A stretch of 64,000 bases of DNA. Source: Gammaproteobacteria bacterium (GTDB lineage Bacteria > Pseudomonadota > Gammaproteobacteria > Pseudomonadales > Azotimanducaceae). Within the stretch, counting starts at the first letter, position 1. The number at the start of each line of letters is the position of its first letter. The notes under the pieces were generated by a model. The model was not told the DNA's origin. It was given only the letters and a program-made list of their open reading frames with translations, and ran no database searches. The position numbers and the translations under genes were made by a program. The stretch lies in NCBI GenBank assembly GCA_009840305.1, contig VXNY01000029.1, positions 124,001 through 188,000 on the forward strand, given 5' to 3'. Below, in pieces: positions 63,915 through 64,000 of the stretch.

Positions 63915-64000
63915 TCCCGGAACAGTTTTTAGTTCTATGAAGGATGACATAAAAGGCGTTCAGCCACTATTAGTATTGTTGTTGTGCGTTGTAGTATTTA
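63886..64000 (+). CDS. Membrane protein, possibly YIP1-like, cut by the window end
   Basis: ATG 63886 opens a frame of 38 codons that runs past position 64000. It begins MHDLLRVFIDPGTVFSSM, then KGVQPLLVLLLCVVVF, the start of a membrane helix. The opening of the form F-x-D-P-x-x-x-F followed by a PLL-rich helix is common in bacterial YIP1-domain proteins. Only the first 38 residues can be seen, so the family call is weak. Confidence 0.45.
   Translation, partial: MHDLLRVFIDPGTVFSSMKDDIKGVQPLLVLLLCVVVF

Overview
The window looks like a chromosomal segment of a gammaproteobacterium, probably marine, with a moderately AT-leaning base composition. The evidence is gene content and order: icd, clpS-clpA, infA, aat, trxB, ftsK-lolA-rarA-serS, then tusDCB-tusE next to a tRNA-Ser, plus hspQ, kdsD and hemF. 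No phage, insertion sequence, CRISPR array or rRNA operon was seen. A perfect 16-bp parS-like palindrome and a nearby cluster of DnaA boxes suggest the segment may lie close to the replication origin.

Layout. 1-3.1 kb: two tandem minus-strand genes of a paralogous family (inner-membrane anchor, acidic linker, alpha-helical repeats). 3.6-6.0 kb: a secreted protein of many carboxypeptidase-regulatory-like modules. 6.1-6.7 kb: two tRNA-Leu genes, one (UAA) interrupted by a group I intron. 6.7-9.9 kb: a phosphopantetheinyl transferase, a third member of the repeat family and a small membrane protein. 10-12 kb: an acyl-CoA ligase. 12-16 kb: a FAN1-like VRR-NUC nuclease gene broken by an apparent -1 frameshift, coupled to an Fe-S XPD/DinG-like helicase with an N-terminal nuclease-like domain. 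16.2-20.1 kb: repeat-family members 4 and 5. 20-26.6 kb: pyruvate kinase, a TauE/SafE permease, a MORN protein overlapping a TPR pseudokinase, and a metallo-beta-lactamase-fold hydrolase. 26.6-29.5 kb: a two-component pair resembling the proteobacterial dedicated sortase regulators. 29.5-33.7 kb: parS-like site, nucleoside permease, ExbD-like protein, possible oriC, hemF, tRNA-Gly and a duplicated small-protein pair. 34-50.8 kb: conserved housekeeping block, including a vanadium-haloperoxidase-like/porin operon. 51-54.6 kb: repeat-family members 6 and 7. 54.8-64 kb: a lone HigA-like antitoxin, envelope polysaccharide genes (TviB-like dehydrogenase, glycosyltransferase, deacetylase, KdsD), an exporter, hspQ and two VOC proteins.

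How the genes work together. ClpS, ClpA and Aat form the N-degron pathway, but ClpP is not in the window. TusD, TusC, TusB and TusE form the sulfur relay for tRNA 2-thiouridine. FtsK, LolA and RarA are chained by overlaps. The FAN1-like nuclease and helicase are translationally coupled and probably act together in DNA repair. The most distinctive feature is the seven-member family of membrane-anchored helical-repeat proteins at four loci, three of them tandem pairs. I do not recognise a characterised system that it belongs to.
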